64,000 bases of DNA from Amycolatopsis alkalitolerans (GTDB lineage: Bacteria > Actinomycetota > Actinomycetes > Mycobacteriales > Pseudonocardiaceae). The position numbers were made by a program, and so were the translations under genes. The stretch's first letter is position 1, and each line of letters opens with the position of its first letter. The DNA is taken from contig NZ_VDFW01000006.1 in the NCBI RefSeq assembly GCF_006152065.1, forward strand, positions 186,001 through 250,000, given 5' to 3'. Positions 53,548-63,205 of this stretch are shown here, piece after piece. A model generated the notes under the pieces. It saw only the letters and a program-made list of their open reading frames with translations, did no database searches and was not told the DNA's origin.

Positions 53548-54981
53548 GTGAGAACGTCGTGGTGGCTGCCGGTGGCCGCCGCGCTCGTGTCGGTGCTGAC
53601 CTTCCTGGCAGCCAAGGACAGTCTCACCGACGACGCGTACATCACGCTCGACTACGCGAAGAATCTTGCGGTGCACGGCGAATGGGCGCTGATCCCCGGC
53701 GTGCCCGCGAACACCGCGACTTCGCCGCTGAACGTCGCGCTGCTCGGGTTCGTCACGTTCCTGACCAGGATTTCCGGGGCAGCGCATCCGGTGGTCGCGC
53801 TCGGCCTCGTCGACGCCGGTGTCAGCGCCGTGCTCGGCTGGGCCTGGGCGAGAACGGGGCGGCCGGCACTGGCGGCCGCGGCCGGCACGGCGTTGATCCT
53901 GCTCAACCCGATACTGCTGTCGGCGCTGGGGATGGAGGTCCTGCTCATCGCCGCGATGCTGGTGCTCCTGGTCGCGTTCGCCGACCGGCCGGTGGCGTTC
54001 GGCATCCTTTCCGGGCTGGCCGTGCTGACCCGTCTCGACCTGATCCTGTTCGTCGTGGCGATCGGCCTCTGCGCGCCCGCGATCCGGCGGCGGGCCTGGC
54101 GCGTGCTGGGCCTGCTCGGGCTCATCGTGCTGCCCTGGTTCCTGTTCAGCTGGCTGTACTTCGGCTCGGCCGTGCCGGACACGCTCGTCATCAAGCAACT
54201 GCAGAAATCCTTCGGCGGCAACGGTTACCTCGAAACCGGTCTGCGTCTGATGTGGAGTTCCGACCCGCTTGCCGTGTTCAGTTTCGCCCCGGCGGAACTG
54301 GGTGTGCTGGCGGTGCTCGCGAGCCTGCCGTGGAGGGGCCGGGCCCCCGTCAGGGGGCTGGAGACAACACTGCGTCGCCGGCTGGCTCCGTTCATCGGGC
54401 TCGGGCTCGGCGGGATCGCCTACTACGCGCTGTACTCGATGCTCGGGGTGCCGCCGTACCACTGGTACTACGTGCCGCCGGTGGTCGCGTTGAGCGCGGC
54501 GGCCGCGGGCGTGGCACTGCCGCGGATCCCGCACGCGGGTGTGCTGGTGCTCGCCACGGCACTCGTCGCCGGGTACGCGCCGGCGTTCACGCGGCCGGTG
54601 CCGTGGGAGGCGCCGCCGTACTTCGGAAACTGGGCCAGCGCGCGGGATTACGCGCGCGTCGGCCGGGAACTGGCCGAACGCGTGCCGGGCGCGGCGGTGG
54701 GGTCGCCGGGCGAGATCGGCACGCTCGCGTACTTCTGCGACTGCCGGATCATCGACGGATTTTCCGATCCGGGACTGCTCGGACCCGAGATCAGGCAACG
54801 AATTGACAACGCGAGCCCGGTCGTGGCGTGGCTCTTCCGCGTCAACTACGCCAATTTCGACTGGTCGAGGCGGCCGATACGGCTGGGCTACCAGCTGCGC
54901 TACCTGCCAGGACCCGGCCAGTGGCAGGTGTTCTCGGTCGCGAAGGGTGTCGGGCACTTCACGCTGGAGCCAATTCGCTGA
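53548..54981 (+). CDS. GT-C membrane glycosyltransferase (AftB-like candidate)
   Basis: A 477-residue polytopic enzyme. The first loop has the GT-C Asp-Asp (DDAYITLDYAKNLAVHGEW) and a downstream TATSPLNVALLGF segment as in AftB and related arabinofuranosyltransferases. The final ~120 residues are soluble. The smaller size than mycobacterial AftB (about 627) means it may be a different member of the family. GTG 53548 is 11 bases after the aftA stop, so it is cotranscribed. It likely adds arabinose or another sugar to arabinan. Confidence 0.8.
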   Translation: MRTSWWLPVAAALVSVLTFLAAKDSLTDDAYITLDYAKNLAVHGEWALIPGVPANTATSPLNVALLGFVTFLTRISGAAHPVVALGLVDAGVSAVLGWAWARTGRPALAAAAGTALILLNPILLSALGMEVLLIAAMLVLLVAFADRPVAFGILSGLAVLTRLDLILFVVAIGLCAPAIRRRAWRVLGLLGLIVLPWFLFSWLYFGSAVPDTLVIKQLQKSFGGNGYLETGLRLMWSSDPLAVFSFAPAELGVLAVLASLPWRGRAPVRGLETTLRRRLAPFIGLGLGGIAYYALYSMLGVPPYHWYYVPPVVALSAAAAGVALPRIPHAGVLVLATALVAGYAPAFTRPVPWEAPPYFGNWASARDYARVGRELAERVPGAAVGSPGEIGTLAYFCDCRIIDGFSDPGLLGPEIRQRIDNASPVVAWLFRVNYANFDWSRRPIRLGYQLRYLPGPGQWQVFSVAKGVGHFTLEPIR

Positions 54982-55042
54982 CGCCGTTAGCCCCACGTAA
55001 AATCCTGCGGCAAGTGGTCGGGGAACACAGCAAAGGGGCGTC

Positions 55043-55783
55043 ATGAGTTACCCCCTGTACCGCCGCGGCACGTTCGCCGTCATCGACGGCAAGTCGTGCC
55101 CGGTGTCGTACAAGGTCGGCGAGAACTACGTCCAGCTGGCCTCCGGGGACAGCACCGAGCCGATCCCGGTCGACATGTGCGCCCGCGTGGTCTCGGTCCA
55201 GGTCTACGCCACCTACCGCGGTCACGGGGTGCTGGTCGACGACATGGACGAAGCCGGTACGGCTCGGGTGATGGAAGCCGAGTGGGACGGGGAATGGGCC
55301 ACCGTCAACGGTTTCCTGCACGAGAACAAGTACGAGTACTTCAAGACGGTCGACGTGACCGACCTGCGCGACTACTACGAGAAACAGGTTGATCTGCTGT
55401 TCGGTCGCTGGCGTTCGGTGCATTTCTCGCGGCCCATCGAGGGCCATCCGCTCGGCGGCGGCTGGGCCAACGGCCGCCCGGCGATCATCGACGGCCGGCC
55501 CCGGTCGGGGTTGCTGGAGACCGAGGACGGCAGACCGGTCGAGGTCACGACCCGCGCGGAGTACTTCGGTCATCCGTGCGAGATCGCGGGAATCACCGCG
55601 GACGGGGCGGTCGGACTGTACTACCTCGGCAAGGACAGCGAGCGCGCCGAGGCGGACGGTTTCGAGCCGGACGAGAACGGTCGCTGGGCCAGGGCCGTGC
55701 ACATCTACGATCTGGCCCGCTACCAGGAACACCACGCCGACCTGTACTTCGACACCTGGTTGCGGGGGCGGGGCAACCGCTAG
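55043..55783 (+). CDS. Unknown conserved-type protein with two internal repeats, in the arabinogalactan locus
   Basis: A 246-residue soluble protein with no signal peptide or membrane helix. Two related halves are visible: the first begins YRRGTFAVIDGKSCPVSYKV, the second NGRPAIIDGRPRSGLLETED, each followed by an acidic/aromatic segment ending in Tyr-rich DYYEKQVDLLFGRWR or RYQEHHADLYFDTWL. I do not recognise a family. ATG 55043 with AAAGGGG 6-12 bases upstream. It is inserted between two GT-C genes, so it may serve the same pathway or just share the operon. Confidence 0.6.
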   Translation: MSYPLYRRGTFAVIDGKSCPVSYKVGENYVQLASGDSTEPIPVDMCARVVSVQVYATYRGHGVLVDDMDEAGTARVMEAEWDGEWATVNGFLHENKYEYFKTVDVTDLRDYYEKQVDLLFGRWRSVHFSRPIEGHPLGGGWANGRPAIIDGRPRSGLLETEDGRPVEVTTRAEYFGHPCEIAGITADGAVGLYYLGKDSERAEADGFEPDENGRWARAVHIYDLARYQEHHADLYFDTWLRGRGNR

Positions 55784-55807
55784 TCACCCGGGAACGTACA
55801 GTTCCGT

Positions 55808-57925
55808 GTGATCGAAGTGCTGAACGCCACCAGCGAGACCACCCAGACCAGCCGGTCCACGACGGGTACGAAACGTGATCTGTACCCGTGGCTCATCGGC
55901 GTACTCGCGCTGCTTTTCGGACTCGTCTTCGTCGCCTCGAACCTCGCGATCAACCAGGGCAGCCTCTTCGCCCCACTCGACGACGTGTACATCCACCTGC
56001 AGTACGGGCGGCAGATCGGGCTCGGTCACTTCTTCCAGTACAACACCGGCGACCAGATCAGCGCCGGCGCCAGCAGTTTCCTCTACGCGCTGATCCTCGG
56101 CGCCGCCTACGCGATCGGGGTCCACGGCTCGTGGTTCCTCGCCTTCGCGATGGGCTTCAACCTGCTGTGCTTCGCGGCCAGCGCGGCGCTGACGTACCGG
56201 CTCGGCTCGGTGCTGGTCGCGCGCTCGGTCGGCGCGTGGGCAGGCGTGCTGCTCGCCGTCAGCGGCCCGGCGCTGTGGGGCAGCGCGAGCGGGATGGAAG
56301 TCGGCATCGTGATGCTGCTCGTGACCGCGACGGTGCTGGTGTTCACCCGCGAGGTGCCCAGCGGCCTGTTCATCTTCACCCCGCTCCTTGGCGTGCTGCT
56401 CGCGCTCGTCCGCCCGGAGGGGCTGATCTTCGCCGGCGTGCTCACCCTCGCGTCGTGGTGGATCCTGTGGACGCGGCGGCGCACCACGGGTCTCGCCAGG
56501 ACGTGGGGGCGCTGGCCGCTGACGCTGCTGCCGATGCTCGCCGGTATGGGGCAGCTCGTGTTCTACGCGATCGCCACGGGCACCACCTCGGCCAACGGCG
56601 TCCAGGCCAAATCGCTGCTGTATGACCGCCCGCTGTTCTACTTCGGCACCTTCGTCGACCGGGCGACGGCCAACCTGCGCGGGCTCGTCGGCACGTTTCT
56701 CGGCTTCACCAACGGGGATTTCGCGTTCCCCGGCGCGATGCTGCTGTTCCTCGCCGGCGTGGTGTACCTGGTCGTGCTGCGGCGGGCGTGGCGGCCGGTG
56801 TTCGTCGCGCTCGTGGCCGGGCTCGTCCTTGTCATGCTGTCGGTGTCCACTTTGAACACCGCGCTGGCCCACAACCTGCGCTACGAGCAGCCTTTCCTGC
56901 CGCTCCTGCTGCTGTTCGCGGTGTCCGGCGGGTACGGCATCACCCGTGCCGTCCCGCACCGGGCGCGGCGCGCCACCCTGCACGGCGGGCTGGCGATCGC
57001 GCTGCTGTTCTCGCTGATCGCCGTGCCGACGTGGGCGGTCCGCTACGGCCGAGACACTTCGACGATCCGGGACACCGACGTTTCGGTCGGCGCGTGGATC
57101 AGCACCAACCTGCCGCCGGGGGCGAGCGTCGCGGTGAAGGACGTCGGCGCGGTCGCGTACTTCGGCAGGCACCGCGTGGTGGACCTGATCGGCCTCGCCA
57201 CCAACGGTCTCGCCGAGCCTTCGAACAACGGGATCGGCTCGCTGTACGAGGCCGTGCGGCAGCTACCGCCGGGCAAGCGCCCGACGTATTTCGCCACCTA
57301 CGACAGCGGTCCCGGCCCGTCGATGGCGATGCTGCGGCAGGTCGGCATCCTCGACAGCGAACCGCTGCAGCGGTTCAAGGTGCAGACCCCGCCGGATATC
57401 CATGGCAACCTGATCGTGCCGTTCACCGAGATCGACGTCTACCGCGCGGACTGGACACTCGCCGGCAGCGGTGACTTCCAGGCGGTGCCGGGACAGTTCC
57501 GCGACTATCTGAACGTCGGTGACGTCGCCAACGAGAAGGCGCATGGCTACGACCCGATGATGGCGCAGGCGGGGATGGAGCCGCTGAGCATCGTGAGCCG
57601 CGCGGGGAACGTCATCGACAGCGGCCGGAACATCGCCGGCGGCGAGGCGTTCACCGCGCACAACCTGATCCCCGGCCGCCCGCTGACGATCACCGCGCGC
57701 ACCGCGATGAACAAGATCGTGCCGGACATGCACGTGGTCGTGGACGGCAAACCGGCAGGCACCTGGACGCGCACTCCCGAACAGGGCGCCTGGGGGACCT
57801 ACACCTACACGATTCCCGGCTCGCTGATCACGGGTTCGACCGCGCGGATCGAGATCGAGCAGCCGAGGCCGCTGCTCAACCCGTACCCGATCTACAACTC
57901 CTACGGCTACTGGATGAGTCAGTAG
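55808..57925 (+). CDS. GT-C membrane glycosyltransferase with C-terminal beta-domain
   Basis: A 705-residue protein with about ten membrane helices. The first loop has LDDVYIHLQYGRQIGLGHFFQYN and a SAGASSFLYALIL segment matching the Asp-Asp and Thr-Ser loop of AftB-type enzymes. The last ~300 residues are extracytoplasmic, ending in a carbohydrate-binding-like beta-domain (ITARTAMNKIVPDMHVVVDGK, TYTYTIPGSLITG). Likely a transferase adding arabinose or another sugar from a polyprenyl donor. GTG 55808. Followed by convergent dprE2. Confidence 0.8.
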   Translation: MIEVLNATSETTQTSRSTTGTKRDLYPWLIGVLALLFGLVFVASNLAINQGSLFAPLDDVYIHLQYGRQIGLGHFFQYNTGDQISAGASSFLYALILGAAYAIGVHGSWFLAFAMGFNLLCFAASAALTYRLGSVLVARSVGAWAGVLLAVSGPALWGSASGMEVGIVMLLVTATVLVFTREVPSGLFIFTPLLGVLLALVRPEGLIFAGVLTLASWWILWTRRRTTGLARTWGRWPLTLLPMLAGMGQLVFYAIATGTTSANGVQAKSLLYDRPLFYFGTFVDRATANLRGLVGTFLGFTNGDFAFPGAMLLFLAGVVYLVVLRRAWRPVFVALVAGLVLVMLSVSTLNTALAHNLRYEQPFLPLLLLFAVSGGYGITRAVPHRARRATLHGGLAIALLFSLIAVPTWAVRYGRDTSTIRDTDVSVGAWISTNLPPGASVAVKDVGAVAYFGRHRVVDLIGLATNGLAEPSNNGIGSLYEAVRQLPPGKRPTYFATYDSGPGPSMAMLRQVGILDSEPLQRFKVQTPPDIHGNLIVPFTEIDVYRADWTLAGSGDFQAVPGQFRDYLNVGDVANEKAHGYDPMMAQAGMEPLSIVSRAGNVIDSGRNIAGGEAFTAHNLIPGRPLTITARTAMNKIVPDMHVVVDGKPAGTWTRTPEQGAWGTYTYTIPGSLITGSTARIEIEQPRPLLNPYPIYNSYGYWMSQ

Positions 57926-57946
57926 CGGCCACCGGCTCGCCCGGAC

Positions 57947-58702
57947 TCAGATGGGCAGCTTCCGGAAGATCGGCCGCGGCACATGCCGCAGCACCGACAT
58001 CACGAGCCGGAACTGCGCTGGCGCCCACACGAGGTCCTTGCCCTTGCGCGCCGCGTCCACCGCGATGTCCGCGACCTGTTCGGCGGTCTGCTCGAGCGGC
58101 GCCTTGCCCATGCCCTCGGTCATCTTCGTCTTGACCTGGCCAGGCCGGACGACGGTGACGGTCACGCCATGCGGCGCGAGCGCTTCGCCGAGGCCGAGGT
58201 AGAACCCGTCGAACCCGGCCTTGGTCGAGCCGTACACGAAGTTCGAGCGGCGCACCCGCTCACCGGCGACCGAGGACAGCGCGATGACCCGGCCGTGGCC
58301 CTGCTTCTTCAGCTTGTCCGCGAGCGCCACCCCGACCGACACCGCCGCGGTGTAGTTCACCGTGGCGAGTTCGACGGCCTTCGCGTGGTCCTGCCACACT
58401 TCCTCGGCGTCGCCGAGCAGACCGAACGCGACGACGGTCACGTCGATGTCGCCGCCCTCGAAAGCCTTGTCCAGCACGGCGGGGTGCGAAGCCGTGTCGG
58501 TCGCGTCGAAGTCCACTTCGGACACTTCGGCACCGGCGGCGCGCAGTTTCTCGGCGGCGAGCTTGCGCCGCTCGCTCGCCCGCGCCGCGAGCACGACCCT
58601 GAGCGGGCGCTCGGCGAGGTACTTCCCGGCGATCGCGAGCGCGATGTCGGAGGTGCCGCCGAGCAGCAGCAGCGACTGGGGGTTTCCTACCGCGTCGATC
58701 AC
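57947..58702 (-). CDS. dprE2: Decaprenylphosphoryl-2-keto-ribose reductase
   Basis: A 251-residue short-chain reductase. NADPH site [35 protein letters not shown] with the catalytic Ser/Tyr-x-x-x-Lys (YGSTK). It reduces decaprenylphosphoryl-2-keto-erythropentose to decaprenylphosphoryl-arabinose (DPA), the arabinose donor. GTG 58702 overlaps the dprE1 stop, so the two are translated together, as the two-step epimerase works. Confidence 0.92.
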   Translation of the reverse strand: MIDAVGNPQSLLLLGGTSDIALAIAGKYLAERPLRVVLAARASERRKLAAEKLRAAGAEVSEVDFDATDTASHPAVLDKAFEGGDIDVTVVAFGLLGDAEEVWQDHAKAVELATVNYTAAVSVGVALADKLKKQGHGRVIALSSVAGERVRRSNFVYGSTKAGFDGFYLGLGEALAPHGVTVTVVRPGQVKTKMTEGMGKAPLEQTAEQVADIAVDAARKGKDLVWAPAQFRLVMSVLRHVPRPIFRKLPI

Positions 58703-60081
58703 AGTTCGAGCCTCCGGCTCATGTCTGAGGCGAAAACGCCTTCGGGGTCAACGGAATGCCGGACCTTGCGCCACTCGTCCAGCCGCGGGTACATCTTCGC
58801 GAACATCTCGGCCGTGGTCCGGGAGTCCTTCGCGGTGTAGAGCCGGCCACCGGCGGCCAGCACCTCGTCGTCCAACTCCAGGCAGAACCGGCTGAGCCCG
58901 CTCTTGATCGGGAAGTCGACGCTGAGCATCCAACCCGGCGAGGGCCACGACAGCGGCGCACGGTTGGCCTCGCCCATCCGCTTGAACACGTTGAGGAACG
59001 AGTAGTGGCCCGAGGTCGCGATCCTGCGGCACAGCCGCTTCAGCTCGTCCTCCCGGCCGAACGGCACCGAGAACTGGTACTGCAGGAAACCCTTGGAGCC
59101 GTAGGCGCGGTTCCACTCGCTGAGCATGTCGAGCGGGTGGTAGAACTGCGTCAGATTCTGGATCTTGCCGCGCACGCCCTTCTTCGGCACCGTGCGCTGC
59201 CAGACGTTGTTGAGCAGCCCGAAGGTCAGCTTGTTGCCCAGCCCGTTGGGGAACACGTCCGGCAGCCTCATCAGCTGGGGCGCGTCGAACTTCAGCGGGT
59301 TCTCGCGCAGTTTCGGCGGCAACTGGTCGAGCTTCGCCAGCGAGCCGCGGGAGAACGTCGCGCGGCCCATCCGCTCGTCGGAGTTGATGAGGTCCGGCAC
59401 CGACATCGAGTAGTCGTAGTTGAGGTCCGAACCATCGGTGAACAGCGCGAGCGTCTCGTCGAGGTTCGCGGTGCGGTCCGCGTCGACGACGAAATACGCG
59501 CTTTCGGTCTGCTTCATCCGGATCTTGGCGCGCACGATGATCCCGGTCAGCCCGACGCCCGCGACGGTCGCCCAGAACAGCTCCGCCTCCGGGCCGTCCG
59601 GCGTCAGGGTGCGGACCTGGCCGTCCGCGGTGATTAGCTCCATCGACAGCACGTGGTTGCTGAAAGTGCCCGCGCTGTGGTGGTTCTTGCCGTGGATGTC
59701 GTTGGCGATCGCACCGCCGATCGTGACCTGCCGGGTGCCCGGCAGCACCGGCACCCACAGCCCGTGCGGCAGCCCGGCCTTCATCAGCCTGTCCAGGCTC
59801 ACACCGGCGTCGAGGTCGACGACCGCGGTGTCGGGGTCGATCGAGTGAATACGGTCCAGTGGGGTCATGTCCACGACCAAGCCGCCCGCGTTCTGCGCGG
59901 GGTCGCCGTAGGAGCGGCCCAGCCCGCGCGCGATCACGCCGCGCTCACCGGCCTGGGTCACCGCGCGGGCGATGACCTCCACATCCGGCGTGCTGAGCAC
60001 GTTCGCCGTGGTCGGGGCGGTACGGCCCCACCCGCTCAGTGCCCGCCGCTCGGTCGGAAAATCGGGAGTCGTCGCGTTCAC
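58699..60081 (-). CDS. dprE1: Decaprenylphosphoryl-beta-D-ribose 2'-oxidase
   Basis: A 460-residue VAO/PCMH flavoenzyme; exact family length. FAD region [15 protein letters not shown] and the [15 protein letters not shown] segment (His site) are typical. It oxidises the 2'-OH of decaprenylphosphoryl-ribose. By alignment with the mycobacterial enzyme Lys367 and Lys418 are conserved, but the benzothiazinone-target Cys387 is Ser387 (GWMLSVDF; codon 58921-58923), Asn385 is Met and Phe369 is Met. ATG 60081. Divergent from the GtrA gene. Confidence 0.93.
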   Translation of the reverse strand: MNATTPDFPTERRALSGWGRTAPTTANVLSTPDVEVIARAVTQAGERGVIARGLGRSYGDPAQNAGGLVVDMTPLDRIHSIDPDTAVVDLDAGVSLDRLMKAGLPHGLWVPVLPGTRQVTIGGAIANDIHGKNHHSAGTFSNHVLSMELITADGQVRTLTPDGPEAELFWATVAGVGLTGIIVRAKIRMKQTESAYFVVDADRTANLDETLALFTDGSDLNYDYSMSVPDLINSDERMGRATFSRGSLAKLDQLPPKLRENPLKFDAPQLMRLPDVFPNGLGNKLTFGLLNNVWQRTVPKKGVRGKIQNLTQFYHPLDMLSEWNRAYGSKGFLQYQFSVPFGREDELKRLCRRIATSGHYSFLNVFKRMGEANRAPLSWPSPGWMLSVDFPIKSGLSRFCLELDDEVLAAGGRLYTAKDSRTTAEMFAKMYPRLDEWRKVRHSVDPEGVFASDMSRRLEL

Positions 60082-60176
60082 CCGGACCAGGGTAACGATC
60101 CCCGAACGGCGGCTTGCGGGGCACCGCTTCTACACTTTCTGGCGTCCTGGAAATCCCATGCCGGTGAGGTAGCGCA

Positions 60177-60629
60177 GTGGTGTCCACGGAACCGCAGGAG
60201 TCGACCCAGCCGAAGGCGTCGCCGGGCCTGACCGGCCAGTTGGTGCGCTTCGTGCTCATCGGCGGCTTCTGCGCCTGTCTCGACCTCGGGACGTACACGC
60301 TGGAACGCACGCTGGGAATGGATCACGAACCATGGGCGACCGTGGCGCGTGCGATCAGTTTCATCGTCGGCACCACGACCGCCTATTTCCTTAACCGGAG
60401 ATTCACATTCGCCGCGGGAGCGAAAAAGGGCGCCGGGCAGATCGGCGGCTTCGTCGCGCTCTATGGGACGACGTTCTTCGTCACGGTCGGCGTGAACGCA
60501 TTGATGCTGCAGGTGCTGCCCGAGTTGACCTGGCGGGCGACCATCGCCTGGGTGATCTCGCAGGGCACCGCGACCGCGATCAACTTCGTGATGCTGAAGT
60601 GGGTCGTGTTCCGCGAACCTGTAGCTTGA
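60177..60629 (+). CDS. GtrA-family membrane protein (Rv3789-like)
   Basis: A 150-residue four-helix membrane protein of the GtrA family, with VRFVLIGGFCACLDLGTYTL and the second-half NRRFTFAAG and INFVMLKWVVF blocks. In mycobacteria the homologue Rv3789, next to dprE1, has been proposed to flip decaprenyl-phosphoryl-arabinose or to recruit arabinosyltransferases. GTG 60177 (a second GTG at 60180 is possible). Divergent from dprE1 and 7 bases before the glfT2 start. Confidence 0.88.
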   Translation: MVSTEPQESTQPKASPGLTGQLVRFVLIGGFCACLDLGTYTLERTLGMDHEPWATVARAISFIVGTTTAYFLNRRFTFAAGAKKGAGQIGGFVALYGTTFFVTVGVNALMLQVLPELTWRATIAWVISQGTATAINFVMLKWVVFREPVA

Positions 60630-60636
60630 CCCCGGC

Positions 60637-62601
60637 GTGACCCAACCCCTGGAGGACAGCGAACCGATGGCTGGCAAGACCACCGCGCAGGCGACCAGGA
60701 CGCGTGGCAACGGCACCCGCGCCGCGAGCAAGGAGCAGACCACGTTCTCCGAACACACCCCGCAGGGGCGGTTGACCACGCAGCGCGGGCTCTTCGCCGG
60801 TCCGTCGCCGATCGTCTCGAAGGACCTCTACGCCGAGGTCGAGGCCGGGGTCGTCACCCGCAAGCGTGCCAGCATCAGTCTCGAAGGGTCAGCGCGCGTC
60901 TCCGGTAACACCTATTTCGGTCGGTTCCCCGCGAGCTACTGGCAGCGGTGGACCACCGTGCGTGAGGTGCGCGCCGAGGTCGTCGTCACCGGTTCCGGTT
61001 TGGTGGCCGTCCGCGCGTCGGACTACGAGGGCGAGCCGCGCACGGTCGCCGCGCAGGAGGTCGAAGGCGCGAAGCAGGCGCCCGTGAGCTTCGATCTGAA
61101 ACTCGACAAGTTCCTCGACGGCGGCGCGCTATGGCTGGACCTGGAGACCGAGGCCGGGCAGCAGCTGACCGTCGAGCAGGTCCGCTGGACGGTCGAGCCG
61201 CCGGAGAAGATCCGGCCCACCGCGGTCACCATCTGCACGATGAACCGGGCCGACGACTGCCTGAAGAACCTGCAGGCCCTGGCCGGGGACATCTCGTCGC
61301 TGGACACGCTCGACGCCATCTATGTCGCGGACCAGGGCACGGACCGGGTCGAGTCGCGCGACGGCTTCGCGCAGGTCGCCGCCGACCTCGGGGACAAGCT
61401 GCGCTATATCACCCAGCCGAACCTCGGTGGCTCGGGCGGGTTCACCCGCGGCCTGTACGAGGTGGCCGGGCACACCGAGACAGAGCACGCGAACGTCCTG
61501 TTCATGGACGACGACGTGCTGCTCGAGCCGGACCTGGTGATCCGGATGACGGCGTTCTCGAACCGCGCCGCGAACCCGGTCATCGTCGGCGGCCAGATGC
61601 TCAACCTGCTGCACCCGCACCAGTTGCACGTGGGGGCGGAGTACGCGCGGCTGAACACCCTGGAGCCCGGGATGCCGGTCGAGCACAGCCTGCACACCGC
61701 GGACCTGCTGGGCGTCGACGAGGAGACGGGCAACCCGAACAAGCAGGAGCGGCGGCTCGACGCGGGATACAACGGCTGGTGGTCGTGCCTGATCCCGTAC
61801 GAGGTCGTGAAGGAGACCGGCTATCCGATGCCGTTCTTCTTCCAGTGGGACGACGCCGAGTACAGCTACCGGGCGCGGGCGCACGGGTTCCCGACGGTGA
61901 CGCTGCCCGGTGCGGGCGTGTGGCACGCGGACTTCCACTGGAAGGACTGGGACGAGTGGCACCGGTACTTCAACCTGCGGAACTCGATCATCACCGCGGC
62001 GCTGCACAGCGACTTCAACCTGACCGTGCTGTCGCGGGTGCTGATGGCGCAGGTGGTGCGGTACCTGCTGGGGATGCAGTACGGCCTGACGCACACGCTG
62101 ATCAAGGCGGTCGAGGACTTCCTGGAGGGCCCGGACATCCTCCGCGACGGCGGGGTCGCCGCGATGCAGGAGATCCGCGAGATCCGCGCGAAGTACCCGG
62201 AGACGAAGCGCTACGACCCGACCGAGGTGCCGGGTATCGCGTCCAACGACATCGGCATCATCAACGGCGCCGGGCGGCCCGCGTTGCAGCGGGTGGTGCT
62301 GATCAAGCGCATCGTCGACCGGCTGCTCGGCCGTTCGAGGTTCGGCCTTGGCGCGATCCCGATGGACGAGGCGACGTGGTGGCACGTGGCGCTGTTCGAC
62401 ACCGCGGTCGTGACCGACGCCAACCAGGAAGGCGTGCGGGTGCGCAAGTACGATCGTGACCGCATGTTCGACCTGGGCAAACGCGCCGCCCGCGTGATCA
62501 ACCGGCTGCGCAAGGAGGGCAAGGCCGTCCAGGCCCAGTACCAGCGCGCCCTGCCGCAACTGACAAGCCGCGAGAACTGGCAGCGCCTGTACGAGCTGTA
62601 A
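60637..62601 (+). CDS. glfT2: Galactofuranosyltransferase, main galactan polymerase
   Basis: A 654-residue GT2 enzyme that builds the galactan chain with alternating 5- and 6-linkages from UDP-Galf. The metal-binding DDD is Asp291-Asp293 in LFMDDDVLLEPD and the catalytic Asp is in the FFFQWDDAEYSYRA segment (Asp405/Asp406). The WHADFHWKDWDEWHRYF region matches. An N-terminal beta-domain (about 45-200) precedes the GT-A domain and a C-terminal helical region. GTG 60637. Membrane-associated, cytosolic face. Confidence 0.95.
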   Translation: MTQPLEDSEPMAGKTTAQATRTRGNGTRAASKEQTTFSEHTPQGRLTTQRGLFAGPSPIVSKDLYAEVEAGVVTRKRASISLEGSARVSGNTYFGRFPASYWQRWTTVREVRAEVVVTGSGLVAVRASDYEGEPRTVAAQEVEGAKQAPVSFDLKLDKFLDGGALWLDLETEAGQQLTVEQVRWTVEPPEKIRPTAVTICTMNRADDCLKNLQALAGDISSLDTLDAIYVADQGTDRVESRDGFAQVAADLGDKLRYITQPNLGGSGGFTRGLYEVAGHTETEHANVLFMDDDVLLEPDLVIRMTAFSNRAANPVIVGGQMLNLLHPHQLHVGAEYARLNTLEPGMPVEHSLHTADLLGVDEETGNPNKQERRLDAGYNGWWSCLIPYEVVKETGYPMPFFFQWDDAEYSYRARAHGFPTVTLPGAGVWHADFHWKDWDEWHRYFNLRNSIITAALHSDFNLTVLSRVLMAQVVRYLLGMQYGLTHTLIKAVEDFLEGPDILRDGGVAAMQEIREIRAKYPETKRYDPTEVPGIASNDIGIINGAGRPALQRVVLIKRIVDRLLGRSRFGLGAIPMDEATWWHVALFDTAVVTDANQEGVRVRKYDRDRMFDLGKRAARVINRLRKEGKAVQAQYQRALPQLTSRENWQRLYEL

Positions 62602-62731
62602 CGGCGCGCGTCTCGGAACCGTCGCCGTCTCGCCTACGTCGAAGTGATGTTTCTGCGTGAAAGCGGGGTTGCGGTCGGTCTGCGGCCAGTAGACTCCGCG
62701 ACGGAACCGGACAAGACGACGGGGGACAGCG

Positions 62732-63202
62732 ATGACGGGCTTCGTGCCGAACGCGGGCCAACCGCAGACGGCGGCCGGCAGCATCGGGGGATCGATAGGC
62801 GCCGCGGTCGGCGGCATGCTCAGCGATGCCGCGATCGCCTCCACGGCTGCCGGCGTGCAGAAGCTGGTCGACTCGGCCAAGTCCGGCGGCTTCGCGATCA
62901 GCGAAGAAGGCGCGAACGAGTACATTCGGGTGTTCCAAGACTTCGAAAACGTGCTGGCCTCGATGCAGAACGCGGCGCGTGAGGCTGGTCAGTCGCCAGC
63001 GCTCGGGGGTAGTGACTATGCCGCAACAGTGGCTGCCCATACTCGGCTGATGGCGGATGGTGACGCGCAGTCGTATTCGACCGCTTTGGAGTCTCTGGGC
63101 AAGGTGGTCGAGCAGGCGAGGCTTGCCTTCCACCAAGCCAAGAAGAACTACGCGCAGATGGACGAGCAGGCCAAGCAGACGTTCGGTCAGGCACAGGTCT
63201 GA
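62732..63202 (+). CDS. Small helical protein, possibly secretion-associated
   Basis: A 156-residue protein, Gly-rich at the N-terminus (SIGGSIGAAVGGML) and then two long helices (about 55-85 and 105-150, with Gln/Ala-rich repeats). The form, size and neighbours (a DUF3558 lipoprotein and another small Gln-rich protein) fit type VII secretion-associated proteins of actinomycetes, but no WXG motif is clear. ATG 62732 after GGGGGACAG. Followed by a lipoprotein gene 3 bases away. Confidence 0.55.
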   Translation: MTGFVPNAGQPQTAAGSIGGSIGAAVGGMLSDAAIASTAAGVQKLVDSAKSGGFAISEEGANEYIRVFQDFENVLASMQNAAREAGQSPALGGSDYAATVAAHTRLMADGDAQSYSTALESLGKVVEQARLAFHQAKKNYAQMDEQAKQTFGQAQV

Positions 63203-63205
63203 TCG

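Noticed and set aside
51588-53645. A long open frame on the minus strand opposite aftA, with similar long antisense frames opposite many genes (for example 3846-5384, 44457-45656, 48737-50440)
   Set aside because: They mirror high-GC codon bias, are rich in Arg/Gly/Pro and His, have no recognisable domains and lie wholly across well-supported genes.
62660-62700. A sigma-70-like promoter (TTGCGG and TAGACT) before the helical-protein operon
   Set aside because: The spacer is 15 bases and matches are poor; random GC-rich sequence gives equal hits.
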